From Fidelibacterota bacterium (GTDB taxonomy: Bacteria > Fidelibacterota > UBA8477 > JABMPR01), in the NCBI GenBank assembly GCA_024278595.1, contig JAJRSW010000114.1, positions 1 to 64,000 on the forward strand: a stretch of 64,000 nucleotides of DNA, given 5' to 3'. A program made the position numbers and the translations under genes. The notes below the pieces were generated by a model, which was given only the letters and a program-made list of their open reading frames with translations, did no database searches and was not told the origin of the DNA. Of this stretch, positions 18,544 to 27,065 are shown piece by piece (position 1 is the first letter of the stretch; every line of letters starts with the position of its first letter).

Positions 18544-20013
18544 ATGAGAATGCGCACCAAGTTGGTAATAATCTCAATCGGTGTCATCTTGTTGACGGGG
18601 TCTGCAATCACCTATGGAATTCATACGATTCGGATGATCTTTTTTAAAGATTTGTTAGTCGATGCAACCCGACCCGTTGCCGAGTTACTGAACCGACAAA
18701 TTCAACATAACATGCTTCACCACAACCTTGACCACTTTCAGGCGTTCCTGGCTGAGAATCCTCAGAATATTGACTTTGCTCAAATCTCCATATCCGATTC
18801 GAATTTTATTATTCTAATGTCGTCCGACAGTTTAATTATTGGGGATACACTCCCACCGATTTTACCTGAGTCGATTACCAGCTCTCATCCCGATGACTTC
18901 TATTATTATGAACCCGTAGAATCCAATGGCACAGTACGAGTCATGTCAGCGATCCATAATACTAAGGGGTGTGGCAAGTGCCATGAAGGTGCCGGGAGTC
19001 ATCTCGGCTACCTGGAATTAAATATAGATGTCAGCTCAGAAGGTGACATTGCCCGTCTGCTACTATATTCGGACTTTTTTGGTTTGTTTATTGTACTGCT
19101 GCTGTTTGCTGCATCTGTGGTAGGTATTCACTCACATTTCTTCCAGGTTCCCCTGACAAAGCTAAAGCTGACTATTGAAAATATTAGAAACGGGCAGGTT
19201 GGAGATACTGTTGAGATTGATACTCCCGGTGAATTAAAATATCTGGCAGAGAATATCAACAGTATGTCCAAGGAGCTGAATAGCTCGAAACGTGAGATTG
19301 ATGTCCTGCATCAGAAAGAGATTGATCGCGCCGGGCAACTAGCTACAGTTGGTGAACTGGCTGCCAGTGTTGCCCATGAAATCAGAAATCCGATTGCCGG
19401 GATAAAGAGTGCCTTGGAAGTAATACTGCTTCAAAATGAAAATCTGCAGGACCGACCCGTTTACCGCGAAATGTTGACTCAGACAGAGCGAGTTACTCAA
19501 ACCATGTGGGCTCTTACAAGCTTTGCACTCCCCAAGGAATTGGATTTTAAGCCCTGTCACATTCACAATATCCTGGACAGATGTGTTCTGCTAAACGAGA
19601 AAGTTTTTGAGAATAAACGGGTCGTGTTAAAGCAAGATTATCAGGCTGATCCTGATTCTATATCCGGCGATCCGGAGCAATTAACTCAAGTATTCATCAA
19701 TATGCTTTTGAATGCATTTCAATCCTGCAAAAATCAATCACCCCCCAAAATTGAAATTCGCACGCAACGATTAACTGATTCCGGCACATTGCTTATCGAA
19801 ATAGAAGATAATGGAATTGGCATCAAAGAGGAAATCGTCAGCAATATTTACAAGCCATTTTTTACAACAAAGGCTAAAGGTACGGGACTAGGTTTATCAT
19901 TGTGTCACTCGGTTATCACCAAGCATGCCGGAAGGATTGAAGTGCGTCCTGCCGAGAAACGCGGGGTAATCTTTAGTATCTTTCTACCAAATGACGACGC
20001 AAATCAAGGGTAA
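18544..20013 (+). CDS. Membrane histidine kinase with c-type heme sensor motif
   Basis: The 489-residue kinase has a membrane segment at 7-27 and a periplasmic sensor domain (about 28-172) carrying CGKCH at 143-147. A second membrane segment (about 173-195) and a HAMP-like linker follow. A HisKA domain has phospho-acceptor His278 (VAHEIRNP), and a HATPase has DNGIGI and GTGLGL. CXXCH-bearing sensor kinases of this build, with a segment like HNTKGCGKCHEG before the second membrane helix, are known in several anaerobes and are thought to sense redox state or a ligand at the heme. Its partner is the response regulator 9 nt downstream. Its place at the end of cluster 1 suggests it controls electron-transfer genes. 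Confidence 0.9.
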   Translation: MRMRTKLVIISIGVILLTGSAITYGIHTIRMIFFKDLLVDATRPVAELLNRQIQHNMLHHNLDHFQAFLAENPQNIDFAQISISDSNFIILMSSDSLIIGDTLPPILPESITSSHPDDFYYYEPVESNGTVRVMSAIHNTKGCGKCHEGAGSHLGYLELNIDVSSEGDIARLLLYSDFFGLFIVLLLFAASVVGIHSHFFQVPLTKLKLTIENIRNGQVGDTVEIDTPGELKYLAENINSMSKELNSSKREIDVLHQKEIDRAGQLATVGELAASVAHEIRNPIAGIKSALEVILLQNENLQDRPVYREMLTQTERVTQTMWALTSFALPKELDFKPCHIHNILDRCVLLNEKVFENKRVVLKQDYQADPDSISGDPEQLTQVFINMLLNAFQSCKNQSPPKIEIRTQRLTDSGTLLIEIEDNGIGIKEEIVSNIYKPFFTTKAKGTGLGLSLCHSVITKHAGRIEVRPAEKRGVIFSIFLPNDDANQG

Positions 20014-20022
20014 GGATTCAAG

Positions 20023-21399
20023 ATGCAATTACGGGCCATAATCGTCGAGGATGAGAAGTTAGTTGCCTGGTCTTTGGGAGAGCGGCTGCGTCTCATGAAT
20101 ATTGAAAGTGTTATTTACGACAGTGGATTAAAAGCCATTGAAGCTGCACTAGAAGATCAGCCGGATATCGTATTTGTCGATTATAAATTGCCAGATTCAT
20201 CAGGTCTGGAGGTTTTAGAGAGCTTACAGAAGTATCGAGACAAAACCTTGTTCTTTTTCATGACCGCTTACGGTACATCCGAAATAGCTCACCGGGCGCT
20301 TGAGCTGGGGGCCACGCAATATCTAACCAAACCCCTTAATTTCGATGAACTAAATGTGCAACTGACCAAAGCGCTCAAACAACGTGAGCTCAATTTTGAA
20401 CTTGACCTGCTCAAACAGCAGGAGCAAAAGAGCTACCAACTAGGTTCATTTATCAGCCATTCCGAAACCATGAGCCGTATTGTGCAACAGATTGAAAAGC
20501 TGACTGAGCTGAGAAGCGGAAACATCCTCCTGCTGGGCGAAACGGGTACCGGTAAAGATACTGTTGCCCGTTTAATTCACGAACAGAGTCCGCGCGCAAA
20601 AAGCCCTTTTGTGATTGTGAACTGTGCATCCCTGTCTGAAAGCTTGCTCGAGAGTGAATTATTCGGGCACGAACGGGGGGCCTTTACAGATGCTAAAGTC
20701 AGGAAATTGGGACATGTTGAGATGGCCGACGGTGGAACGATTTTTCTGGATGAGATCGGAGAAGTTCCAATTGCCTTTCAAGCCAAACTCCTCCGTTTCT
20801 TAGAAACCCAGTCTTTTTACCGGGTAGGTGGAACCAAGGAACTAAGTGTTGACGTCAGGATTATAGCCGCAACCGACCGGAATCTTGAGGACGGAATAAA
20901 AACGGGACACTTCCGTGAAGATCTATATTATCGACTTAATGTTATCTCGCTGGAATTACCACCTCTCAGGGATCGCGCTGAAGATATAAAACCCCTGACT
21001 TACCGCTTTATTGAAATGTTTTGCAGTGAACTTAACCTATCTGTTGAAGGAATATCTGATGCTGCCTGTCTTTTGCTTGAAAATTATCAATGGCCAGGTA
21101 ATATAAGAGAGTTGAAAAATGTAATCGAACGCATATTTTTACTGGAACGTCCCCAATTAGTTGAACCCTGGCATCTACCTATATCTCTTAGAAATGCCAG
21201 TATGAACAGGTCTCCCCATGAGGTTTCCCTGGATGGGGCAGACTCATTCTTCGAAGGCCAAACCCTTGATGACATTGAAAAATATGCAATTGACCGGGCT
21301 TTGAACAAGGTTGGACGTAATCAATCCCAGGCGGCCAGGCTATTGGATATTTCCCGGGATCAAATCCGCTATAAAATGAAAAAGTATGCTCTGAAGTAA
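20023..21399 (+). CDS. Sigma54-dependent response regulator (NtrC/AtoC type)
   Basis: The 458-residue protein has a receiver domain (1-120) with phospho-acceptor Asp53, Thr81 and Lys103. The AAA+ domain has Walker A GETGTGKD (172-179) and Walker B FLDEIGE (241-247), and carries the sigma54-contact loop GAFTDA (219-224), a common variant of GAFTGA. A Fis-type HTH lies near 415-455 (NQSQAARLLDISRDQIRYKM). It drives open-complex formation at -24/-12 promoters once phosphorylated, presumably by the kinase encoded just upstream. Candidate target promoters are at 21752, 26593 and 40879. The stop is followed by 444 nt without a gene. Confidence 0.95.
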   Translation: MQLRAIIVEDEKLVAWSLGERLRLMNIESVIYDSGLKAIEAALEDQPDIVFVDYKLPDSSGLEVLESLQKYRDKTLFFFMTAYGTSEIAHRALELGATQYLTKPLNFDELNVQLTKALKQRELNFELDLLKQQEQKSYQLGSFISHSETMSRIVQQIEKLTELRSGNILLLGETGTGKDTVARLIHEQSPRAKSPFVIVNCASLSESLLESELFGHERGAFTDAKVRKLGHVEMADGGTIFLDEIGEVPIAFQAKLLRFLETQSFYRVGGTKELSVDVRIIAATDRNLEDGIKTGHFREDLYYRLNVISLELPPLRDRAEDIKPLTYRFIEMFCSELNLSVEGISDAACLLLENYQWPGNIRELKNVIERIFLLERPQLVEPWHLPISLRNASMNRSPHEVSLDGADSFFEGQTLDDIEKYAIDRALNKVGRNQSQAARLLDISRDQIRYKMKKYALK

Positions 21400-21843
21400 C
21401 TGCGTAATATACCCCACCCCACGGGTTTAATCACCCACATTAGCACCTGCAGTCGCATTTCTAATCACTCCAGTACAATGGATTTGTCAGAGTCCGATCA
21501 AAATGAAAATATTTTAATCTACTTAAACCTTCTTTCTCAAGTATCATTTCTCGCACCTTTTGCATTAGACTGAACCATCTTTTCAGTGTATCTGCTTGAT
21601 ATTATCCTGTTTATAAGTGGTCGCCTGACTGGCTATGCCGGTAGATACCATCAAGTAGGGAAGCTTATCCCGCTGCATTAAACCAGCATCGCCAGGTCCA
21701 GAGTTGCGATTTATCACATTTATTCGGTATTCTCAGATAATCAGCAATCTTTGGCCTGCCTTTTGTATTAATTCATGACGATGACAATTACTATTAATAG
21801 AAAACGCTTTCCGAAGAACCTAATAAATGGAGGAAATATAGAA
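21400..21843. other. Intergenic region before the tetraheme cytochrome gene
   Basis: No gene is supported over 444 nt. It holds a -24/-12-like sequence at 21752-21767. No clear terminator for cluster 1 was found near 21400. Confidence 0.55.
21752..21767 (+). promoter_or_regulatory. Candidate sigma54 promoter of tetraheme cytochrome
   Basis: TGGCCT-GCCTT-TTGTA keeps the GG and the 10-bp spacing of the -24/-12 consensus but has GT instead of GC at -12. The predicted start is about 65 nt before the ATG at 21844. It fits the sigma54 regulator encoded immediately upstream. Confidence 0.4.
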
Positions 21844-22425
21844 ATGAAAACGATGTTAAAAATTGCTCTGGTTATGATCTTTATCTCTGGTTTTGCTTTT
21901 GGGCAAATCGCAAATTCGGCTCATGATTTCAGCGGAGACACTTGGAACAGTGAGAGTGAACAGTGTAATGTATGCCATACACCTCACAATGCCTTAGCAG
22001 GTGTTTCACCGCTTTGGAATCATACCGTGACAGTCGCCAGTTTTACCCCCTATTCAAGTAGCTCACTGGATGCTACCGTAGCTGCCCCAGACGGCGCTTC
22101 CAAGCTATGTCTATCCTGTCATGATGGAACAGTGGCAATTGACAGTTATGGTGGTGCTACAGGATCAATTAATGTCTCTGGAAATGACCTGATTGGTAAT
22201 GATTTATCAAATGATCATCCCATCTCATTCACCTATGATGCTACCCTGGCCACTAATGACGGTGGATTGGTTGACCCAGCTAATGCCGGTGTTGCCGCGT
22301 TACTTACTGGTGGGAAAATGGAATGCTCCAGCTGTCATGATGTTCATAACGGCACTGGATTAACTAACTTACTGACTATAGACAACGCAGGAAGCGCACT
22401 CTGCTTGACTTGTCATAGTAAGTAG
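21844..22425 (+). CDS. Small secreted tetraheme cytochrome, OmcE-like candidate
   Basis: The 193-residue protein has a signal peptide ending AFGQ and four CXXCH motifs: CNVCHTPHN, CLSCHDGT, CSSCHDVHN and CLTCH near the C-terminus. Conserved blocks include PLWNH, SKLCLSCHDGTVAIDSYGG and DLSNDHPI. Size, heme number and the CHTPHN/CLSCHDG pattern recall Geobacter OmcE, a tetraheme cytochrome that polymerises into extracellular filaments. This likeness is from memory and needs a search. GGAGG 9 nt before ATG 21844 decides the start over an upstream in-frame ATG. It has its own strong terminator and candidate promoter, as expected of an abundant product. A pentaheme paralog lies at 25884-26507. 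Confidence 0.85.
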   Translation: MKTMLKIALVMIFISGFAFGQIANSAHDFSGDTWNSESEQCNVCHTPHNALAGVSPLWNHTVTVASFTPYSSSSLDATVAAPDGASKLCLSCHDGTVAIDSYGGATGSINVSGNDLIGNDLSNDHPISFTYDATLATNDGGLVDPANAGVAALLTGGKMECSSCHDVHNGTGLTNLLTIDNAGSALCLTCHSK

Positions 22426-22450
22426 TTTACGAAATCAGAAATATTTTTAA

Positions 22451-22482
22451 AAAAACCCCTGCTTTTCAGCAGGGGTTTTTTA
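22451..22482 (+). terminator. Strong rho-independent terminator after tetraheme gene
   Basis: A perfect 12-bp stem (AAAAACCCCTGC / GCAGGGGTTTTT) with a 6-nt loop and a T-rich end. It isolates the small cytochrome from the downstream NapC-like gene. Confidence 0.93.
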
Positions 22483-22545
22483 TGTTTATGGCAACGATAG
22501 CTACTAACATCCACTTTGTGTTTTTCAAATTATCAGGGAATTTTT

Positions 22546-24558
22546 GTGCAGCTAAAACTCAAGATTAAAAACAAGTACTTACGGTATGCTATCCTCCTCG
22601 GTGGTGCCGCAGCTTTACTCCTAGTCGTCCTCTTTGGAATGCTTGAAGTGACCTCCACCCCCACCTTTTGCTCAAGCTGTCACTATATGCAGCCCTATAT
22701 TGATGCCTGGGAACAATCATCTCATAGTGAGGTAACCTGTATTAAATGCCATTTCCCACCCGGATTGGTTTCAAAACTTGAAGGAAAGTTCACTGCTATT
22801 GCCATGGTGGCAAATTATATGACCGGTGTTTATAAACGGGGTAAGCCACATGCAGATATTCCTGATGAAAGTTGTTTGAGAAGTGGCTGTCATGAAAAGC
22901 AACTATTGAGTGATTCATTGCTCTATCAGGATAAAATCAAGTTTGCGCATCAACCTCACTTAACTGAACTACGACGGGGTAAGCAGCTGCGTTGCACCAG
23001 TTGCCATTCACAAATTGTCCAGGGAGAACATATTAAAGTCACCAAATCGACCTGCTTCCTGTGCCATTTTAAAGAGCCCCTCGATGAGCTCAAAATCAAT
23101 ACTTGTACTACCTGCCACACTCCGCCGGTAAAAGATGACACTCATCTAAACGTTGAATATGACCATTCGTCCATCCTTGAGCGGGACATTAGCTGTGAAA
23201 GTTGTCACGGGAACATGCATGTTGGGGATGGCAGTGTACCTATAGAACGCTGCAGCAACTGTCATGCAGAGCCCGAATTTATTGAAATCTATGACGACTC
23301 AAAGCAACTCCACCAGTTACACGTAACAGATCATAAAATCGAGTGCCAAAGCTGTCATCTGCCAATTCAGCATCAATCGGTTTCCCGGAGCCAGAACATT
23401 GTCCCTGAATGCGGTTCCTGCCACCAGAATACCCACAATGCTCAGCTTGATTTATTTACCGGCCAGGGGGCAATCGGTTTTGAAGCTGAACCTAACCCCA
23501 TGTTCGAAAGTGGTTTAAACTGTCAGGCCTGTCATGTTTATCATAGCGAATTGAACGGAATTGCTGATTTTGGGATTAATAAAACAGCCGATTTTAATTC
23601 CTGTGAAATCTGCCATGGTACGGGCTACAACCGTATTCTGGACCAATGGCAGGGACAAATGTCCAGCAAAATGAAATCAATTGAGAAATCATTTGCGCTG
23701 ATTGAACGCAATATGAATAACCCAAATCTGGATGAACGTAAAACAAAATCTGTGCAGGAGAAGATGAGACGCGCCAAGCATAACTTTGGCATGGTTAAAT
23801 CGGGGAACATTATTCATAATATCAGTTTTTATGATAAACTATTGTTCTCTGCTTACGAAGACTTGCAAGCAATCGCCGGATATCTGGGGCTTTCTAATCG
23901 TATTCCTGAATACTCACAGTATCATAATGAGCTCATTCCTTCCGACTGTAATAACTGTCACTATGGAATTGAAGAAGTCACCAGCAGCGTTTTCAACCTT
24001 ACTTTTAAACATAAACAGCACGTTGTTGAAGCAAAAATGGAATGTGCCCAATGCCACTCAAACCGATCCCAACATGGAACAATGATAATGGGTAAAGGTG
24101 AATGCCTCACCTGCCACCATGAGGATATTGAGCAAAGTTGTGAAAGCTGCCATCGGGTTCAGGCTGACTTACACTCCGGCAACATCGATCTGGGTGGGAA
24201 GATTACAGCCAAGTTTCTCCATTCTGAGAAAGTTAGTTGCCGAAACTGTCATGAGACCACCAGTGGCAGTATTTTAAGAACCAATCGACAAGCCTGTATT
24301 AAGTGCCATAGTGAGGTTTATCCTCAGTATATAGAAGAGTGGAAGACTGACACCAAGCGAGAGCTTAAACGCTTAAAAAGCATTCTGGCCCAGAAGTCAC
24401 AACTTGATCTGAGATCAAGTCAGCGTGATGTCTTGGATAATATTTCCAGAGGTCTTGATAAGTTGGAACGTGAAAATAGCTGGGGTGTGCACAACCCGAA
24501 GCTGACACGGGCTGCTATGGAATATTACAATAACAGATTAAACTATTTAAGGAATTAG
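22546..24558 (+). CDS. NapC/NirT-like membrane-anchored 18-heme cytochrome, putative quinol oxidase
   Basis: The 670-residue protein has one N-terminal membrane helix (about 12-32). NapC/NirT-type TPTFCSSCHYMQP follows, with WEQSSHSEVTCIKCHFPPG, the segment that in the family takes electrons from menaquinol. In total 17 CXXCH and one CX4CH (CLRSGCH) are present, far more than the 4-7 hemes of NapC, NrfH or ImcH, so extra heme domains seem to be fused on. Two helical stretches without hemes interrupt the wire (about 370-430 and 595-670). The start is GTG 22546 with AGGGA 6 nt before it; a TTG 10 codons upstream is less likely. It would move electrons from the inner membrane to periplasmic cytochromes. 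Confidence 0.87.
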   Translation: MQLKLKIKNKYLRYAILLGGAAALLLVVLFGMLEVTSTPTFCSSCHYMQPYIDAWEQSSHSEVTCIKCHFPPGLVSKLEGKFTAIAMVANYMTGVYKRGKPHADIPDESCLRSGCHEKQLLSDSLLYQDKIKFAHQPHLTELRRGKQLRCTSCHSQIVQGEHIKVTKSTCFLCHFKEPLDELKINTCTTCHTPPVKDDTHLNVEYDHSSILERDISCESCHGNMHVGDGSVPIERCSNCHAEPEFIEIYDDSKQLHQLHVTDHKIECQSCHLPIQHQSVSRSQNIVPECGSCHQNTHNAQLDLFTGQGAIGFEAEPNPMFESGLNCQACHVYHSELNGIADFGINKTADFNSCEICHGTGYNRILDQWQGQMSSKMKSIEKSFALIERNMNNPNLDERKTKSVQEKMRRAKHNFGMVKSGNIIHNISFYDKLLFSAYEDLQAIAGYLGLSNRIPEYSQYHNELIPSDCNNCHYGIEEVTSSVFNLTFKHKQHVVEAKMECAQCHSNRSQHGTMIMGKGECLTCHHEDIEQSCESCHRVQADLHSGNIDLGGKITAKFLHSEKVSCRNCHETTSGSILRTNRQACIKCHSEVYPQYIEEWKTDTKRELKRLKSILAQKSQLDLRSSQRDVLDNISRGLDKLERENSWGVHNPKLTRAAMEYYNNRLNYLRN

Positions 24559-24571
24559 GCGGGTTGCTTTA

Positions 24572-25237
24572 ATGAAGCTAAACAGATTCAAGCATTTCTT
24601 TATCGCTGGCTTATTCATACTTCCCCTGATGGAAACCGCCCGGAGCTTCACCGAGGATGAGCTACAGACCGGTACAATATTAGAGATCCTCGAATCCGGC
24701 GGTTACAGCTATTTTTATATCGATGGTCGGGACAGTACTTTTTGGATTGCTGTTCGTGAAACACCCGCCTACGTTGGAGCTAAAATCACATTCCAAGGCC
24801 AAATGTGGATGCCTGACTTTAACAGCTCGACCTTGGGAATGACCTTTCCAAATATTCTCTTTTCCGGGGATGCGTACATAGTAAAATCTGAGGATTCCAG
24901 TATGAGTCAGGTGGTTCAAAGTAATAGTGTCACACGCTTGCCCGGGACACTACCCATCATCGATGTTTATCGGAACAGCGAGAAGCTGGCCGGTGATTCG
25001 GTAATCGTGCAGGGAGAGGCCGTCAAGGTCATGCATAAGGTCATGGGAAAAACCTGGATCCATTTGCGTGATGACAGTGCTCCAGGAGATTCAGCAACAA
25101 TCATTATTACAACTCTGGATACTTCTATTAAAGTCGGCAATATCATTAGTGCCCAGGGTATACTCGCGATCGACAAGGATTTTGGTTTTGGTTACTTTTA
25201 TTCAGTAATCATGGAAGACGCGATTTTATACAAATAA
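24572..25237 (+). CDS. Periplasmic OB-fold protein, NrfJ-like (two repeats)
   Basis: The 221-residue protein has a signal peptide (to about residue 25) and two related beta-rich halves. The first has GTILEILESGGYSYFYID, then FWIAV and GAKITFQGQMWM. The second has VMGKTWIHLRDDS, then KVGNIISAQGIL. The GTILE..GGYSY pattern recalls NrfJ-related proteins that accompany multiheme nitrite reductases; their role is uncertain. It lies 13 nt after the NapC-like gene and is probably cotranscribed, so an accessory role for that cytochrome is inferred. No catalytic residues are evident. Confidence 0.65.
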   Translation: MKLNRFKHFFIAGLFILPLMETARSFTEDELQTGTILEILESGGYSYFYIDGRDSTFWIAVRETPAYVGAKITFQGQMWMPDFNSSTLGMTFPNILFSGDAYIVKSEDSSMSQVVQSNSVTRLPGTLPIIDVYRNSEKLAGDSVIVQGEAVKVMHKVMGKTWIHLRDDSAPGDSATIIITTLDTSIKVGNIISAQGILAIDKDFGFGYFYSVIMEDAILYK

Positions 25238-25516
25238 ATAATTTCTGGATAAAAGTAGTAGCTCTACCAATCACAACTCAAAACGGCACTAAACTACTTA
25301 ATTTTTTCCCAGCTCTTCTTCACTTCGACGCGCTCAACGTAACACACTTAATATTTTAATACCGTCACGCTTGCCGGTACTACGCCCAAAATATGAAGTT
25401 TGACGCCCTCTCACAAAAAGTATTTGGGAAAACACGGAATATGTTCTATGTATAATAAATACAGTTACTTATGATAAATACACCTAAACCTATAAATAAC
25501 AACACTCTGCGTCATT

Positions 25517-25596
25517 TCGAAGGGTGGTCCCTGAGCTCAGTCGAAGGGTGGTCCCTGAGCTCAGTCGAAGGGCGGTTCCTGAGCGCTGTCGAAGGA
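25517..25596. repeat. 24-bp palindromic tandem repeat, 3.3 copies
   Basis: Units start TCGAAGGGTGGTCCCTGAG and end CTCAG. Two are identical and the third has four changes. CCCTGAGCTCAGTCGAAGGG is an imperfect palindrome, a class of dispersed repeat seen in many environmental bacteria. It lies between the converging ends of cluster 1 and the 25884 gene. Confidence 0.9.
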
Positions 25597-25754
25597 CTCA
25601 ATGCAACGCTCTGCGCGAGAGGGACTTTCTGTGGGGGCGTCAAGTTTGATGAGCAGAAAAATGTTTTGACTCTACACCGGACATCTTGAACTGAAACTGG
25701 TATAATACCATATTCTCATGTTACGCGGGAATAGTGGTTACCATCATTCCGCAC

Positions 25755-25782
25755 CTGTGCCAATCCGTGTTGATCTGTGGCT
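25755..25782. repeat. Fragment of 'ACGGAT/ACAGAT' dispersed repeat
   Basis: CTGTGCCAATCCGTGTTG followed by ATCTGTGGCT is the complement-type partner of the segment at 43346-43379 (CCACGGATTCACACGGAT...). This type of intergenic repeat occurs in many unrelated bacteria. Confidence 0.6.
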
Positions 25783-25883
25783 AAAAAAAAATTCTCACTA
25801 TGGCTAAATTGGAACTGAAGCAGGTATAATTGGTATTAGAACTTGATTAGGTCAGGAGACCGAACAATCAGGTTTTGCTAGCG

Positions 25884-26507
25884 TTACTTCCCATGACAAT
25901 TCAAACAGAGCGCCGAACCTGCTATCCTGAGGAAGTGGTCATTATTACTCGCATTATGAGCATCGTGACAACTTGAACATTCGACCTTCCGATTAAAAAA
26001 AGGAAGCGGCATGGACCAGTGACAGTTTCCACAATCAAGCGATCCCCAGTCTGTATGATTCCAAGCGATGCCAATTGGATGATCATTGGATAAATCTGAG
26101 CCAAAGTTAGCATCTCCCGTCAGGTGATTGGATCCCGTTACCCCTCCATATGAGTCAAGTGCAACTGTCCCATCATGACAGGAAAGACAAAGTTTTGATT
26201 GAGATCCAGGCTGTTCAGTTATCCCTTCCAGACTATTACTTGTATATAAAGTATAGGTTGCCTCTGATAAAGTATGGTTCCACAATGGTGCATCAGGTGC
26301 GTTGATAGTATTGTGGGGAGCGTGACAAGAATTGCAGAGCTCACCATTCGACCATCCCAGCTCAGAAAAGTCATGTTTTGAACCTGATATTCCCTGAGCA
26401 AAACCCAGGTTGACGAATATGATAAATATCAACCCCATGGACAGTAAGGGCGATATTACCTTGCTTTCCAACAAAAAAGCTATTTGATGATAACTAGCTA
26501 AATTCAT
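25884..26507 (-). CDS. Small secreted pentaheme cytochrome, paralog of 21844
   Basis: The 207-residue product has a signal sequence ending GFAQG and five CXXCH motifs: CNSCHAPHN, CLSCHDGT, CGNCH, CSSCHDAHN and CLNCHGK. It shares SKLCLSCHDGTVALDSYGG and DLSNDHPI with the tetraheme protein 21844-22425 and adds the CGNCH site. The same five-heme order opens the 13-heme protein 14588. The start is uncertain. The frame opens at 26582, ATG 26507 gives a long signal sequence and ATG 26438 a shorter one; none has a clear ribosome site. A sigma54-like sequence at 26593-26608 puts the transcript start near 26582, which favours 26507. It is convergent with cluster 1. Confidence 0.82.
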   Translation of the reverse strand: MNLASYHQIAFLLESKVISPLLSMGLIFIIFVNLGFAQGISGSKHDFSELGWSNGELCNSCHAPHNTINAPDAPLWNHTLSEATYTLYTSNSLEGITEQPGSQSKLCLSCHDGTVALDSYGGVTGSNHLTGDANFGSDLSNDHPIGIAWNHTDWGSLDCGNCHWSMPLPFFNRKVECSSCHDAHNASNNDHFLRIAGSALCLNCHGK

Positions 26508-26592
26508 CTTGGGTGGCGCCTGTTGCTTGTGTCTGACGGCCCCCTGCTTACCTGATATTGCAGATTTGAAATTACTCATCAAATACTATATG

Positions 26593-26608
26593 TTCAAATA
26601 GCATGCCA
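26593..26608 (-). promoter_or_regulatory. Candidate sigma54 promoter of pentaheme cytochrome
   Basis: Read on the minus strand this is TGGCAT-GCTAT-TTGAA, with correct -24 GG and spacing but GA at -12. It is weaker than the 40879 site. The predicted transcript start is near 26582. Confidence 0.33.
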
Positions 26609-27011
26609 GTTTATCCCCTGCATGATCTCTGGCATATTCTATTTTAGCTAACTGTAACATGCTATTATTACAGGTGTTATAATTTATCCTGTTCCGTTAT
26701 TTTTTTCCTCAAAACACCGGCCGGTCACGACTTAGCTATCAATTGGGTGTCTTGACTCAGTTTTGCGGATTATCCCCCAGTGTAATTGATTAAAAATAAG
26801 AACTAGATCCCCAGGAGAAAACGTGAGTGGTATTCTCTGCTTCTTAGCCACGGGCTAAAAGTAGCCTACCCGGGGCATCTACATTTGGGTGTTATGTGGA
26901 GCTTTGTCAATTTTCCTGAGAGACAAACCCATGCCTCAACCTCGATGGTTCTCCAGCTTCGCTTCAGGAGCTACGCCGGGATTATTTTCACTGACATGTC
27001 GGTGTTTAGGA
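26609..27011. other. Intergenic region, nothing recognised
   Basis: About 400 nt between the pentaheme gene and the IscA-like gene terminator. A short stem (GGGCTA/TAGCC near 26853) and no open frame with a ribosome site worth calling were seen. Confidence 0.5.
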
Positions 27012-27045
27012 AAAATAAAAAACCCCGGTGATGAGCCGGGGTTTT
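27012..27045 (-). terminator. Rho-independent terminator of IscA-like gene
   Basis: On the minus strand a perfect 10-bp stem (AAAACCCCGG / CCGGGGTTTT) with a 7-nt loop runs into a T-rich tail. It begins 21 nt after the stop of the 27066-27392 gene. Confidence 0.92.
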
Positions 27046-27065
27046 GGTCGAGGAGAGTTGCGATG

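Larger units (their letters stand above)
25238..25883. other. Repeat-rich spacer between converging clusters
   Basis: No gene is supported. It contains the 24-bp tandem repeat (25517-25596) and fragments of dispersed motifs, such as a CAATCCGTG/GATCTGTGG segment at 25755-25782. An open frame across 25471-25689 is built from the repeats and is not called. Confidence 0.65.

Noticed and set aside
25471-25689. 72-codon open frame on the plus strand
   Set aside because: Its middle is a translation of the 24-bp tandem repeat (SLSSVEGW units) and it lacks a promoter or ribosome site.
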